Position numbers and translations under genes: made by a program. From assembly GCF_047238305.1 (NCBI RefSeq), contig NZ_JBDFMO010000001.1, forward strand, positions 1,054,001-1,118,000: a stretch of 64,000 nt of DNA. The letters are read 5' to 3'. Positions within the stretch are counted from its first letter, which is position 1, and each line of letters begins with the position of its first letter. This DNA comes from Ferdinandcohnia sp047238305. Its GTDB lineage: Bacteria; Bacillota; Bacilli; Bacillales; Bacillaceae_L. This document shows, in pieces, positions 19,207-27,936 of the stretch. Under the pieces are notes generated by a model, which had not been told where the DNA came from, did no database searches, and saw only the letters and a program-made list of their open reading frames with translations.

Positions 19207-21090
19207 TTGAGCTATGATGCCGGTAATTACGATGTCATCGTCATCGGTGCAGGTCATGCGGGTAGTGAAGCTGGTTTAGCTTCTGCTCGTCTAGGTGCCA
19301 AGACACTGATGATTACAATCAATTTAGATATGGTCGCATTTATGCCATGTAACCCATCCATAGGTGGACCTGCCAAAGGAACTGTTGTTCGTGAAATCGA
19401 CGCCTTGGGCGGTGAAATGGCCAAAAATATAGATAAAACACATATTCAAATGAGAATGCTAAACACAGGGAAGGGTCCTGCTGTTCGTGCTTTACGTGCG
19501 CAAGCAGATAAGTTTTCCTATCAACATGAAATGAAAAGAACATTAGAAAATGAACCGAATTTAACCCTTGTCCAAGGAATGGTGGAACGTCTAATTGTTG
19601 AAGATGATGTGTGTAAAGGTGTAATTACGAAAACTGGTGCCACCTACCATGCCAAAACAGTTGTTATTACAACAGGTACATTTTTACGTGGCGAAATCAT
19701 TATTGGTGAATTAAAGTACTCAAGTGGACCAAATAACCAACAGCCATCTATTAAGTTATCTGAGCAACTTGATGAGTTAGGCTTCAATTTAGTGCGTTTT
19801 AAGACGGGTACACCACCACGTGTGAATAGTCATACGATTGACTACAGTAAAACAGAAATCCAACCTGGTGATGAAACACCTAGGGCTTTTTCATATGAAA
19901 CAGTCAAATACATCACCGATCAGCTTCCATGCTGGTTAACATATACGAGCGAAAAAACACATCAAATCATTGATGAAAATTTACATCGTTCTCCTATGTA
20001 CTCCGGAATGATTAAAGGTACTGGGCCACGATACTGCCCATCCATAGAGGATAAAGTAGTACGGTTCCATGACAAACCAAGACATCAAATTTTCCTTGAG
20101 CCAGAGGGAAGAAATACGCAGGAGGTCTATGTTCAAGGCCTTTCTACAAGCTTACCTGAAGACGTACAACATCGTTTGATTGCGTCTGTTCCAGGACTTG
20201 AAAATGCCCAAATGATGAGACCGGGATATGCGATCGAATACGATGCGATTATCCCGACCCAACTTTGGCCAACACTTGAAACGAAAAAAATCAAAAACCT
20301 TTATACAGCGGGTCAAATAAATGGAACATCTGGGTATGAGGAAGCGGCAGCTCAAGGGATTATGGCTGGTATTAATGCAGGACGTCGTGCTCTTGATAAA
20401 GAGGAAGTTATTTTAAGCCGTTCAGATGCTTATATCGGTGTACTTATTGATGATTTGGTTACAAAAGGTACAGCTGAACCCTATCGACTCTTAACTTCTC
20501 GTGCGGAATATCGTTTACTTCTTCGCCACGATAATGCAGATCTACGTTTAACAGAGCTTGGTTATGAAATTGGGTTAATTCCTGAAGAAAGATATCAAAA
20601 GTTCTTAGATAAAAAAGCAGCTATTGAACAAGAAATGGAACGTCTTCAAGGTATACGAATTAAACCAACAGATGAAGTACAAGAACTAATTCGCTCAGTT
20701 GGTGGAAGTGAGTTAAAGGATGGCATTTTAGCATCAGATTTATTAAAACGACCTGAAATGACGTATGAGCATATTCGTAAATTAGCTCCTAGTAATCAAG
20801 AGATTCATCCTGATGTAGCGGAGCAAATTGAGATTCAGATCAAGTATGAAGGATATATTCAAAAATCCTTACAGCAAGTTGATAAGTTAAAGCGGATGGA
20901 AGATAAAAAAATCCCAGAAAATATTGATTATGACGCTATTTCTGGTTTAGCAAATGAAGCTAGAGCGAATTTGAAAGAAGTACATCCTTTGTCACTTGCT
21001 CAAGCCTCTAGGATTTCAGGTGTAAATCCAGCTGATATTTCCATTCTGCTCGTATACCTTGAGCAAGGGAAAATTGCACGGGTAAACTAA
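19207..21090 (+). CDS. mnmG: tRNA uridine 5-carboxymethylaminomethyl modification enzyme MnmG (GidA)
   Basis: A 627-residue FAD-dependent partner of MnmE in U34 modification. The N-terminal Rossmann motif is GAGHAGSEAG; the conserved PCNPSIGGPAKG follows, and later TGTFLRGEI and the C-terminal helical GidA domain. The start is TTG at 19207 behind AGGAGGAAGTAAC. It is directly followed by rsmG with no gap in transcription. Confidence 0.97.
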   Translation: MSYDAGNYDVIVIGAGHAGSEAGLASARLGAKTLMITINLDMVAFMPCNPSIGGPAKGTVVREIDALGGEMAKNIDKTHIQMRMLNTGKGPAVRALRAQADKFSYQHEMKRTLENEPNLTLVQGMVERLIVEDDVCKGVITKTGATYHAKTVVITTGTFLRGEIIIGELKYSSGPNNQQPSIKLSEQLDELGFNLVRFKTGTPPRVNSHTIDYSKTEIQPGDETPRAFSYETVKYITDQLPCWLTYTSEKTHQIIDENLHRSPMYSGMIKGTGPRYCPSIEDKVVRFHDKPRHQIFLEPEGRNTQEVYVQGLSTSLPEDVQHRLIASVPGLENAQMMRPGYAIEYDAIIPTQLWPTLETKKIKNLYTAGQINGTSGYEEAAAQGIMAGINAGRRALDKEEVILSRSDAYIGVLIDDLVTKGTAEPYRLLTSRAEYRLLLRHDNADLRLTELGYEIGLIPEERYQKFLDKKAAIEQEMERLQGIRIKPTDEVQELIRSVGGSELKDGILASDLLKRPEMTYEHIRKLAPSNQEIHPDVAEQIEIQIKYEGYIQKSLQQVDKLKRMEDKKIPENIDYDAISGLANEARANLKEVHPLSLAQASRISGVNPADISILLVYLEQGKIARVN

Positions 21091-21108
21091 TTGGGGAAGG
21101 AAACGAAA

Positions 21109-21825
21109 ATGGACACTTCATTATTTACATCTATGTTGGAGGAGAAGGGGATTTCCCTTTCTCCAACCCAACTAAATCAGTTTGAAACCTATTATAAAAT
21201 ATTAGTTGAATGGAATGAAAAAATGAACCTTACGGCGATTACAGAGAAGCCTGAGGTATATTTAAAGCATTTTTACGATTCGATTTCAGCTTCATTTTAT
21301 TATGATTTTACAAAGGAATATTCGATTTGTGACGTAGGAGCGGGTGCGGGATTCCCAAGTATCCCTTTAAAAATCTGTTTTCCGAATTTAAAAATTTCCA
21401 TTGTCGACTCTCTTCAAAAGCGAATTACTTTCCTTAACGAGCTTTCAAAGGAGCTACAGCTTGATCATGTGGCCTTTTATCATGATCGTGCCGAAACCTT
21501 TGGGCAAAAGGGAGAAATTCGGGAATCCTTTGATATTGTAATGGCAAGAGCTGTCGCTAGAATGTCTGTATTAAGTGAATTATGTTTACCACTTGTGAAG
21601 GTAAATGGAACATTTATCGCAATGAAGGCTGCCTCCGTAGCAGAAGAGCTAGAGGAAGGGAAGAAAGCCCTCACTACACTAGGTGGCAACCTAGAAGAGG
21701 TACATCACTTTTTATTACCGATTGAAAATAGTGACCGAAACATTGTAATCATCGAGAAGAAGAAACCAACACCAAAAAAATACCCTCGTAAACCAGGGAC
21801 ACCAAATCGTTCACCTATTAAATAA
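21109..21825 (+). CDS. rsmG: 16S rRNA (guanine-N7) methyltransferase RsmG
   Basis: A 238-residue SAM-dependent enzyme that methylates G527 (E. coli numbering) of 16S rRNA; loss gives low-level streptomycin resistance in other bacteria. The SAM-binding motif is CDVGAGAGFPSIPLK. The ATG at 21109 behind GGGGAAGGAAAC is preferred to an in-frame TTG 18 nt upstream because it yields the family N-terminus. The C-terminus is a basic tail rich in Lys and Pro. Confidence 0.96.
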   Translation: MDTSLFTSMLEEKGISLSPTQLNQFETYYKILVEWNEKMNLTAITEKPEVYLKHFYDSISASFYYDFTKEYSICDVGAGAGFPSIPLKICFPNLKISIVDSLQKRITFLNELSKELQLDHVAFYHDRAETFGQKGEIRESFDIVMARAVARMSVLSELCLPLVKVNGTFIAMKAASVAEELEEGKKALTTLGGNLEEVHHFLLPIENSDRNIVIIEKKKPTPKKYPRKPGTPNRSPIK

Positions 21826-21982
21826 TCTGTGGTGGACGATTTTATTACATGTATATCATTTGTAAGCCCCACGAATTAGTAGAAAGATAGTAAGATTTTT
21901 GTAAAATTCATGTTATAATAGAAGGAATGAGAGAGTAAATAGAGAATACGTATTAGTGGGAGTTCTAAGGGGTGGTGGAATT

Positions 21983-22885
21983 ATGAAACATCCATTTTCA
22001 CGATTATTTAGCATCGGTGAAAAAGATGATAAACAACAAATGAATCAAGAACAGGTGGTAGAAGCACAATTAGAGGATTCAATAGATGATGAAGAGACAC
22101 ACCTGGAGGAAGTACGACAAATTCCGATAAATGAGATTGTTCCAAACCGATATCAACCGAGAACTGTTTTTGCAGAGGATAAAATAAAAGAGCTTGCATT
22201 AACCATACGTACACATGGGATCATCCAACCAATAGTTGTTCGACAATTTGCTGATAATCAATATGAAATCATTGCTGGTGAACGACGTTGGAGAGCCGTT
22301 CAGACTCTTGAATGGGAGACAATTCCAGCAATTATTAAAGAATTCAATGATGCAGAAACCGCATCCGTTGCGTTGATCGAAAACCTACAACGAGAAGAAT
22401 TATCAGCGATTGAAGAAGCGTATGCTTATGCTAGATTACTAGAATTACATAACCTTACACAGGAAGCGCTAGCTCAGCGACTAGGGAAAGGGCAGTCCAC
22501 AATCGCAAATAAGCTGCGTTTATTAAAGTTGCCTGAAGAAGTCCAACAAATGCTAATGCAAAAGAAGCTTACAGAGCGTCATGCAAGAGCCTTAATTCCG
22601 CTTAAGGATCCAGAAAAGCAAATTAAACTGATGCATGACATTATTGAAAAAGAACTAAATGTTAAGCAAACAGAAGATCGCGTCGTGAAAATCCTTGAAT
22701 TAGAAAAAGAGCGAAAGCGACCAAAGCCAAAATTCAAAGCAGTCAGTCGCGATATGAGAATCGCAATGAATACGATTCGTCAATCATTAACAATGGTTGA
22801 GGAAAGTGGTGTCAACTTAAATACAGAAGAGGAAGAATTCGATGACTATTTCCAATTTACGATACGAATTCCCAAAAAAAAATAA
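21983..22885 (+). CDS. noc: Nucleoid occlusion protein Noc
   Basis: A 300-residue ParB paralogue that binds Noc boxes and membranes to stop Z-ring assembly over the nucleoid. It begins with an amphipathic MKHPFSRLFSIGEK, the membrane-targeting helix of Noc. The CTP-binding motif is GERRWRA (Noc/ParB type) in the ParB/sulfiredoxin-like domain, and the helix-turn-helix is around EALAQRLGKGQSTIANKLR. GGGGTGGTGG precedes the ATG. No clear Noc box was found in the window. It has its own terminator and sits just upstream of soj-spo0J. Confidence 0.95.
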   Translation: MKHPFSRLFSIGEKDDKQQMNQEQVVEAQLEDSIDDEETHLEEVRQIPINEIVPNRYQPRTVFAEDKIKELALTIRTHGIIQPIVVRQFADNQYEIIAGERRWRAVQTLEWETIPAIIKEFNDAETASVALIENLQREELSAIEEAYAYARLLELHNLTQEALAQRLGKGQSTIANKLRLLKLPEEVQQMLMQKKLTERHARALIPLKDPEKQIKLMHDIIEKELNVKQTEDRVVKILELEKERKRPKPKFKAVSRDMRIAMNTIRQSLTMVEESGVNLNTEEEEFDDYFQFTIRIPKKK

Positions 22886-22893
22886 ACAAATCC

Positions 22894-22929
22894 ATTTCCT
22901 TACCTTTTCGGGGTGAGGGAATTTTTTTT
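22894..22929 (+). terminator. noc terminator
   Basis: An imperfect stem (ATTTCCTTACC against GGGTGAGGGAAT) with loop TTTTCG is followed by eight T. Confidence 0.8.
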
Positions 22930-22993
22930 GATTAGGTTCTTAAACTGTTTTTTGCGAACAACTTAGAAAAAACATACCATTTATCATAGGAAA

Positions 22994-23009
22994 TGTTTCA
23001 CGTGAAACA
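22994..23009. promoter_or_regulatory. parS centromere site 1 (intergenic)
   Basis: The perfect palindrome TGTTTCACGTGAAACA, the Spo0J/ParB nucleation site, lies in the noc-soj gap. Confidence 0.95.
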
Positions 23010-23071
23010 TTTTTTATAAAAAAAGATAAACCCTATCATTTTTTCGTGATAGAATAGTAAAAGTGATAGTA

Positions 23072-23260
23072 TAAACTTATTCAGTTGGCAAACCTCAACC
23101 GAATAAGTTTAAGCCTCTGGCAGATGCCACAGATTTTCAAAGGAAATTTTCGAACTTAGGATCAAAGACGAAGAACGCCACTTCCTGTGGCAACGTCTTT
23201 GTGACCCACCTCCAGTGGGCCTAAAAATCTGGGCACAAATACGCCAAGGCGCATTTGATA
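23072..23260 (+). repeat. Structured dispersed repeat, copy B, carrying a nested element C
   Basis: Inverted arms TAAACTTATTC (23072-23082) and GAATAAGTTTA (23101-23111) are followed by the AAGCCTCTGGCAGATGCCAC block and ATCTGGGCACAAATACGCC-AA-GGCGCATTTGAT, both shared with copy A at 15227-15330. Where copy A has a small TTTTCGAG/CTCGAAAA hairpin, copy B has about 70 bp (23155-23227) matching element C at 11734-11801 in reverse complement. Together with site 1 of parS this fills most of the noc-soj gap (22930-23321). Confidence 0.78.
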
Positions 23261-23321
23261 AAAACCCTCACTTTGTAAAAAAATGTAGATAAGTAGTTTA
23301 TAAGTGAAAGTAGGTGACATC

Positions 23322-24083
23322 GTGGGGAAAATCATCTCAATTTCTAACCAAAAGGGTGGAGTAGGGAAAACTACTACTTCTGTTAACCTTAGCGCATGTT
23401 TAGCTTATGTCGGAAAGCGTGTTTTACTTGTTGACATTGACCCTCAAGGGAATGCGACAAGTGGTTGCGGCATAGAAAAAGCAAACGTAGATCAATGCAT
23501 CTATGATGTGCTTGTTGATGATGTAGAAGCGAAGGATGTTACAGTTCCAACGACAGTTGAAAATTTATATATGATTCCAGCAACAATCCAATTAGCGGGT
23601 GCTGAAATTGAGTTAGTGCCGACTATTTCTCGCGAGGTTCGTCTGAAAAGAGCCTTAGATGAAGTTAGAGACCAATATGACTATATTATTATTGACTGTC
23701 CACCATCATTAGGTCTGTTAACATTAAATGCATTAACAGCTTCTGATACAGTGATCATTCCAGTTCAGTGTGAATATTATGCACTTGAGGGCCTAAGTCA
23801 GCTTTTAAATACCATTCGTTTGGTTCAAAAACATCTTAATACAGATTTAATGATTGATGGAGTACTTTTAACTATGCTTGACGCAAGAACAAACTTAGGT
23901 ATTCAAGTCATTGATGAAGTTAAAAAGTATTTCCAAGACAAAGTTTATAAAACAATTATTCCAAGAAATGTACGATTAAGTGAAGCTCCAAGTCACGGAG
24001 AACCAATCATCATCTATGATCCAAAATCAAGAGGTGCTGAAGTATACTTAGATCTTGCAAAGGAAGTGATTGTGAATGGCTAA
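23322..24083 (+). CDS. soj: Chromosome partitioning ATPase Soj (ParA)
   Basis: A 253-residue ParA-type ATPase with deviant Walker A KGGVGKTT near the N-terminus and Walker B DYIIIDCPPSLG. With Spo0J it controls DnaA activity and origin segregation. The GTG at 23322 with AGGTGA at 6 nt was chosen because MGKIISISNQKGGVGKTT matches B. subtilis Soj; an in-frame upstream GTG exists at 23304. Its 3' end overlaps spo0J by 8 nt. Confidence 0.97.
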   Translation: MGKIISISNQKGGVGKTTTSVNLSACLAYVGKRVLLVDIDPQGNATSGCGIEKANVDQCIYDVLVDDVEAKDVTVPTTVENLYMIPATIQLAGAEIELVPTISREVRLKRALDEVRDQYDYIIIDCPPSLGLLTLNALTASDTVIIPVQCEYYALEGLSQLLNTIRLVQKHLNTDLMIDGVLLTMLDARTNLGIQVIDEVKKYFQDKVYKTIIPRNVRLSEAPSHGEPIIIYDPKSRGAEVYLDLAKEVIVNG

Positions 24084-24936
24084 GGGGTTAGGTAAAGGTT
24101 TTAATGCTTTATTTCCAACCATGGACGAAGTAGGTAAAGAAGAGGTTGTAAAAGAGATTAAAGTTAGTGAGTTAAAGCCAAATCCATATCAACCAAGAAA
24201 GACATTTGAGCCAGAGGCAATTGCTGAGCTAAAGGAGTCCATACTTACACATGGAGTTTTGCAACCTTTAATTGTCAGAAAAACGATTAAGGGATATCAA
24301 ATTGTGGCAGGTGAGAGACGATTCCGTGCTGCAAAAGAGGCAAAGCTAGCAACAGTTCCTGTTGTTGTTAGAGAGCTTGATGAGCAACAAATGATGGAAA
24401 TTGCATTACTCGAAAATCTTCAGCGTGAGGATTTATCACCAATTGAAGAGGCCTTTGCTTACCAATCCTTATTGGACAATTTAAAAATCACACAAGAACA
24501 GCTTTCAAAAAGAGTAGGAAAAAGTAGACCCCATATTGCAAATCACCTTCGTCTTTTATCTCTACCTAAACATGTACAAATTTTAATTTCTGAAGGAAAA
24601 TTGTCCATGGGACATGGACGTACATTATTAGGACTTAAAAAGAAGGAAAAATTGAATGCGATTGTTGATAAGGTCATTGCTGAGGAGTTAAATGTTCGTC
24701 AATTAGAAGCGTTGGTTAATCAACTGAATCAAAATGTTCCACGTGAAACATCTAAACCACCAAAAAAGGAAAAGGATGTCTTTATTAAAGAACAAGAGTC
24801 GTTCCTCCGCGAACGTTTTGGTACATCTGTAACGATTAAACAAACGAAGAAAAAGGGAAAAATTGAAATTGAGTTCTTTTCAAATGAAGATCTTGAAAGA
24901 ATTCTTGAACTGTTAGAATCACCAAAAATCTCATAA
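24076..24936 (+). CDS. spo0J: Chromosome partitioning protein Spo0J (ParB)
   Basis: A 286-residue CTP-dependent clamp that loads at parS, spreads, and recruits SMC condensin. The ParB N-terminal domain has the GERRFRAAK box, the central HTH is in EQLSKRVGKSRPHIANHLRL, and a C-terminal dimer domain follows. Its own coding sequence contains a perfect parS (24735-24750), as in B. subtilis. It overlaps soj; translation is probably coupled. Confidence 0.97.
   Translation: MAKGLGKGFNALFPTMDEVGKEEVVKEIKVSELKPNPYQPRKTFEPEAIAELKESILTHGVLQPLIVRKTIKGYQIVAGERRFRAAKEAKLATVPVVVRELDEQQMMEIALLENLQREDLSPIEEAFAYQSLLDNLKITQEQLSKRVGKSRPHIANHLRLLSLPKHVQILISEGKLSMGHGRTLLGLKKKEKLNAIVDKVIAEELNVRQLEALVNQLNQNVPRETSKPPKKEKDVFIKEQESFLRERFGTSVTIKQTKKKGKIEIEFFSNEDLERILELLESPKIS
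24735..24750. promoter_or_regulatory. parS site 2 (inside spo0J)
   Basis: TGTTCCACGTGAAACA, the consensus variant known within B. subtilis spo0J, encoding VPRET here. Confidence 0.95.
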
Positions 24937-25031
24937 TGACCAATAAAAAACCTGCATGTTTTTATTTAATCAAATAAGACTGTGCAGCGTTTTTTATTAC
25001 ATACAAATTTATATACTAGGGGAAATGAAAA

Positions 25032-25769
25032 TTGGTTTTGTTAGGGACGATTGTAAATGGGTTGTGTATTGCAGCTGGAACCTTATTGGGAAAGGTATTA
25101 CACAGAATTCCCGAAAAGATAAAAACAACGGTTATGCATGGAATTGGACTTGCTGTTTGTTTGCTTGGAATTCAAATGGGACTAAAAAGTGAACAGTTCC
25201 TAATTGTTATTTTTAGTTTAGTATTTGGTGGTATTCTCGGTGAATGGTGGGGTCTTGAAGACAAATTAAATACATTAGGTAGATGGATTGAAAAGAAGGT
25301 TGGCTCCTCATCAGGTGAGGGCACAATTGCAAAGGGTTTCGTTACAGCTACCTTGATATTTGTAATAGGTGCAATGGCAATCATTGGGGCCCTTGATAGT
25401 GGATTACGTAATGATCACCGTGTTCTTTATACAAAGTCCATTCTAGATGGATTTACAAGTTTAATATTATCGACAACGTTAGGTATTGGTGTACTGTTTT
25501 CTGCAGTGCCTGTTATACTGTATCAAGGCTCTATTGCTTTATTTGCGACACAAATTGATAAATGGGTTCCAGCTGAGCTTATGGACTCGTTTATTGTCGA
25601 AATGACTGGAGCGGGCGGCCTAATGATTATTGCAATTGGGACAAATTTATTAGGCATAACGAATATACGTGTTGCCAATCTATTACCAGGTATTTTAGTA
25701 GTCGCGATTCTCGTAACTTTGTTGTATTTTTGGGATTCTATTATCTATTTCGCGCAAGCTATTATTTAA
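25032..25769 (+). CDS. DUF554 family membrane protein
   Basis: A 245-residue integral membrane protein with about 7 hydrophobic segments (for example 1-20, 35-70, 100-125, 145-170, 195-245). The GTIVNGLCIAAGTLLG start and GDRIP-like KVLHRIPEKIK identify the DUF554/YqgA family, proposed to be small transporters but with no settled function. The start is TTG at 25032 with GGGG 9-10 nt upstream. It ends in a bidirectional terminator shared with convergent yyaC. Confidence 0.8.
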   Translation: MVLLGTIVNGLCIAAGTLLGKVLHRIPEKIKTTVMHGIGLAVCLLGIQMGLKSEQFLIVIFSLVFGGILGEWWGLEDKLNTLGRWIEKKVGSSSGEGTIAKGFVTATLIFVIGAMAIIGALDSGLRNDHRVLYTKSILDGFTSLILSTTLGIGVLFSAVPVILYQGSIALFATQIDKWVPAELMDSFIVEMTGAGGLMIIAIGTNLLGITNIRVANLLPGILVVAILVTLLYFWDSIIYFAQAII

Positions 25770-25798
25770 ACCTCTTCTATGACAGAAGAGGTTTTTTT
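25769..25798 (+). terminator. Bidirectional terminator between the DUF554 gene and yyaC
   Basis: Perfect arms AACCTCTTCT (25769-25778)/AGAAGAGGTT (25784-25793), a T-run on the plus strand and AAAT on the other side. It overlaps the yyaC stop codon. Confidence 0.88.
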
Positions 25799-26414
25799 AT
25801 AGGGTAAATCGCTCCTTCTCGATTGGGTCGAGTTCCATCTTTCGAAGATACTTATGTTCAGCCCTATAAATACCATTTGAAATGGTATCAGCTAGTTTCA
25901 TAACTAAATTTAATCTTGTATTCTGTAGGACGAAAAACTCCATAAATCCACTGACATTTACAATCCCTGTAATATGCATGTCACCAATAGGGGTTAATTC
26001 CTTATTTACGCCCGCACCAGGTTTGATTGGCCCTTCGCCAATAGTAATGAACCCTACGCTCTTTAATCGGCCAAGACAGGCATCTATTCCAATAATAAAG
26101 GGATCTGAATAATTCTGTTTCATTTCCTCAATTTTATCTTGAAGATTAACTGCATGAATAGGTTCGTCCAATGTGCCATATACATGAAAGTGGGACAGTC
26201 CTTTTTCGATAATTTTTGAACCGATTAAGGGCCCAAGACAGTCGCCAGTGGAACGGTCTGTGCCAATGCAAAAGATAACAATTGGCTGATCGGTCTTAGG
26301 TGGGAGCATCGAATTGATTTTTAAGGCAATTTGGTGATCGGCTAATTCATGGTCATGTGAAATTCGAAAAGGTTCATTTTTTAGATGGTCAAATAATTTG
26401 TATCTTAGATTCAT
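25797..26414 (-). CDS. yyaC: Spore protein YyaC (GPR-related, DUF1256)
   Basis: 205 residues, the same length as B. subtilis YyaC. The protein is a sporulation-associated relative of the germination protease fold: IVIFCIGTDRSTGDCLGPLIG, IIGIDACLGRL and GAGVNKELTPIGDMHITGIVNVSG are family hallmarks. The RBS AAAAGGGGTG is good. Upstream on the minus strand is TGTATA and, about 16 bp on, GTATACT, vaguely like a sporulation (sigma-F/G) promoter; this is weak. It points opposite to its neighbours. Confidence 0.9.
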   Translation of the reverse strand: MNLRYKLFDHLKNEPFRISHDHELADHQIALKINSMLPPKTDQPIVIFCIGTDRSTGDCLGPLIGSKIIEKGLSHFHVYGTLDEPIHAVNLQDKIEEMKQNYSDPFIIGIDACLGRLKSVGFITIGEGPIKPGAGVNKELTPIGDMHITGIVNVSGFMEFFVLQNTRLNLVMKLADTISNGIYRAEHKYLRKMELDPIEKERFTL

Positions 26415-26549
26415 AGGTTTTTCACCCCTTTTTAACTGTAGTAACAGTATACGGAAGAATCTTATATTCTATACATCTGAAAAATAATCTTTAGCTTGTA
26501 TGTTGGTCGTTTTAGTAGATAGAGGAATTATGAGCGGCGGGGGGATTGT

Positions 26550-27569
26550 ATGTTTCAAGCAGGAATTCGGTGGATGTTTCTAATTTTAGGTACGGCTATT
26601 GGTGCAGGGTATGCATCAGGTAGAGAAATTTGGCAGTTTTATGGTGAACAGAGTGGTCTGGCTATTATTTTTTTTACATTTATTTTTATCATTTGTTGCT
26701 ATATCATAATGAAAATTAGTTATGAAAAAAAAGCAGAACATTTTGTGCCGGTATTAAAAGAACTAGTAGGGGAAAAGGTTTCACATGTATATGATGTCAT
26801 TACGATTCTATACTTATTTTCGACGACAGTCGTAATGTTAGCTGGTGGTGGTGCTACTTTAGAATTGTTTAATATCACGTTTTGGTGGGGCATTTTAATT
26901 TTTGGTTTTTTCCTTGTTTTGGTGTTTTTATGGAATATTAATGGCCTGGTCTCGATAAATATGGCAATTATTCCTGCCTTAATTATTTTTTTAATCACGG
27001 TTTTGTTTATTTTCTTAACATCTGGTGGAAAGGAATTCTCATTTAATCTCCAAGAGCAAAGCAACTGGCCATCTGCCTTTACGTTTACAGCACTTAACAT
27101 TTTACCACTTGTTGCTGTGTTAGGCGCAATTGGAAAAGAAATGAAGTCAAAAGGTGAGGCATGGGTTGCGAGTATTGGAAGTGGTTTGTTTTTAGGTGTT
27201 ATAACTTTTATTTATAATGAAGCACTCATTGAGGTGGCACAGGAAATAATGCTATATGAAATTCCATTGTTTGTGATTCTGAAGAACTTTCCTTATGTAG
27301 CGGTGTTTATTATGTCCATTCTCTTATTTGGTGCGATATTCACAACCGCGGCATCAGGGTTATTAGGATTATCCACACGTTTTAAGGAAAAAATGAAAAT
27401 GCCGTTGTGGATAATTGCGATTTTGCTGATTTTACTGATGATCCCCTTTACCACTTTTGGCTTTTCAACCCTTGTTTCAATTTTATATCCAATATATGGA
27501 ATTGCAAATTTATATTTATTAGCTGTTATTTTACTTTATCCGATTGTAAATCGCTACAATTTCAAATGA
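26550..27569 (+). CDS. YkvI-type membrane transporter
   Basis: A 339-residue protein with about 10 membrane segments. The start MFQAGIRWMFLILGTAIGAGYASGREI matches the first helix of the YkvI family, members of the APC/LeuT-fold superfamily, with the unwound GTAIGAGYASG substrate region. The substrate is unknown; amino acid or amine uptake is a guess from the fold. The RBS GGGGGG lies 7 nt before ATG. B. subtilis carries a different membrane gene (yyaD) near this spot, so this is a local difference. Confidence 0.75.
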   Translation: MFQAGIRWMFLILGTAIGAGYASGREIWQFYGEQSGLAIIFFTFIFIICCYIIMKISYEKKAEHFVPVLKELVGEKVSHVYDVITILYLFSTTVVMLAGGGATLELFNITFWWGILIFGFFLVLVFLWNINGLVSINMAIIPALIIFLITVLFIFLTSGGKEFSFNLQEQSNWPSAFTFTALNILPLVAVLGAIGKEMKSKGEAWVASIGSGLFLGVITFIYNEALIEVAQEIMLYEIPLFVILKNFPYVAVFIMSILLFGAIFTTAASGLLGLSTRFKEKMKMPLWIIAILLILLMIPFTTFGFSTLVSILYPIYGIANLYLLAVILLYPIVNRYNFK

Positions 27570-27615
27570 TTTCTTGGTACAATACAATAAATATGAAGGA
27601 TAAAGGGTGAATGTC

Positions 27616-27813
27616 ATGGTTGAAAAAGACTACGGATTACATGATATTGTTGAAATGAAGAAACCTCATCCGTGTGGAACAAATAAATGGAAAATCATTC
27701 GACTGGGGATGGATATTCGAATAAAATGTGAAGGTTGTGCGCATAGCGTACTCATTCCACGAAAAGAATTCGGACGAAAATTAAAAAAGATTTTAGTAAA
27801 GCATGAGGAATAG
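27616..27813 (+). CDS. yyzM: DUF951 family protein YyzM
   Basis: A 65-residue basic protein with two Cys pairs in HPCGTNKW and CEGCAHS, suggesting a small metal-binding or nucleic-acid-binding domain. The function is not established. The ATG at 27616 fits AAAGGGTG six bases upstream and the B. subtilis N-terminus; a GTG nine bases earlier is in frame. The terminator immediately overlaps its stop. Confidence 0.9.
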   Translation: MVEKDYGLHDIVEMKKPHPCGTNKWKIIRLGMDIRIKCEGCAHSVLIPRKEFGRKLKKILVKHEE

Positions 27814-27829
27814 AGCCTCATGTTTTTTT
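27802..27829 (+). terminator. yyzM terminator
   Basis: CATGAGG/CCTCATG stem followed by seven T. Confidence 0.9.
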
Positions 27830-27936
27830 ATTGGGAAGAGTTGCATTTAAGTGCTAAATCTTTTTTGTAGTATTTTAAAAAAGGTGATTTATAATATAGG
27901 ATATGATATTTGGATCTACGTGGGGAGATGAGTGGA

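Noticed and set aside
22886..23321. Noc-binding sites near noc
   Set aside because: No TATTTCCCGGGAAATA-like palindrome was found in the window; the palindrome here is parS.
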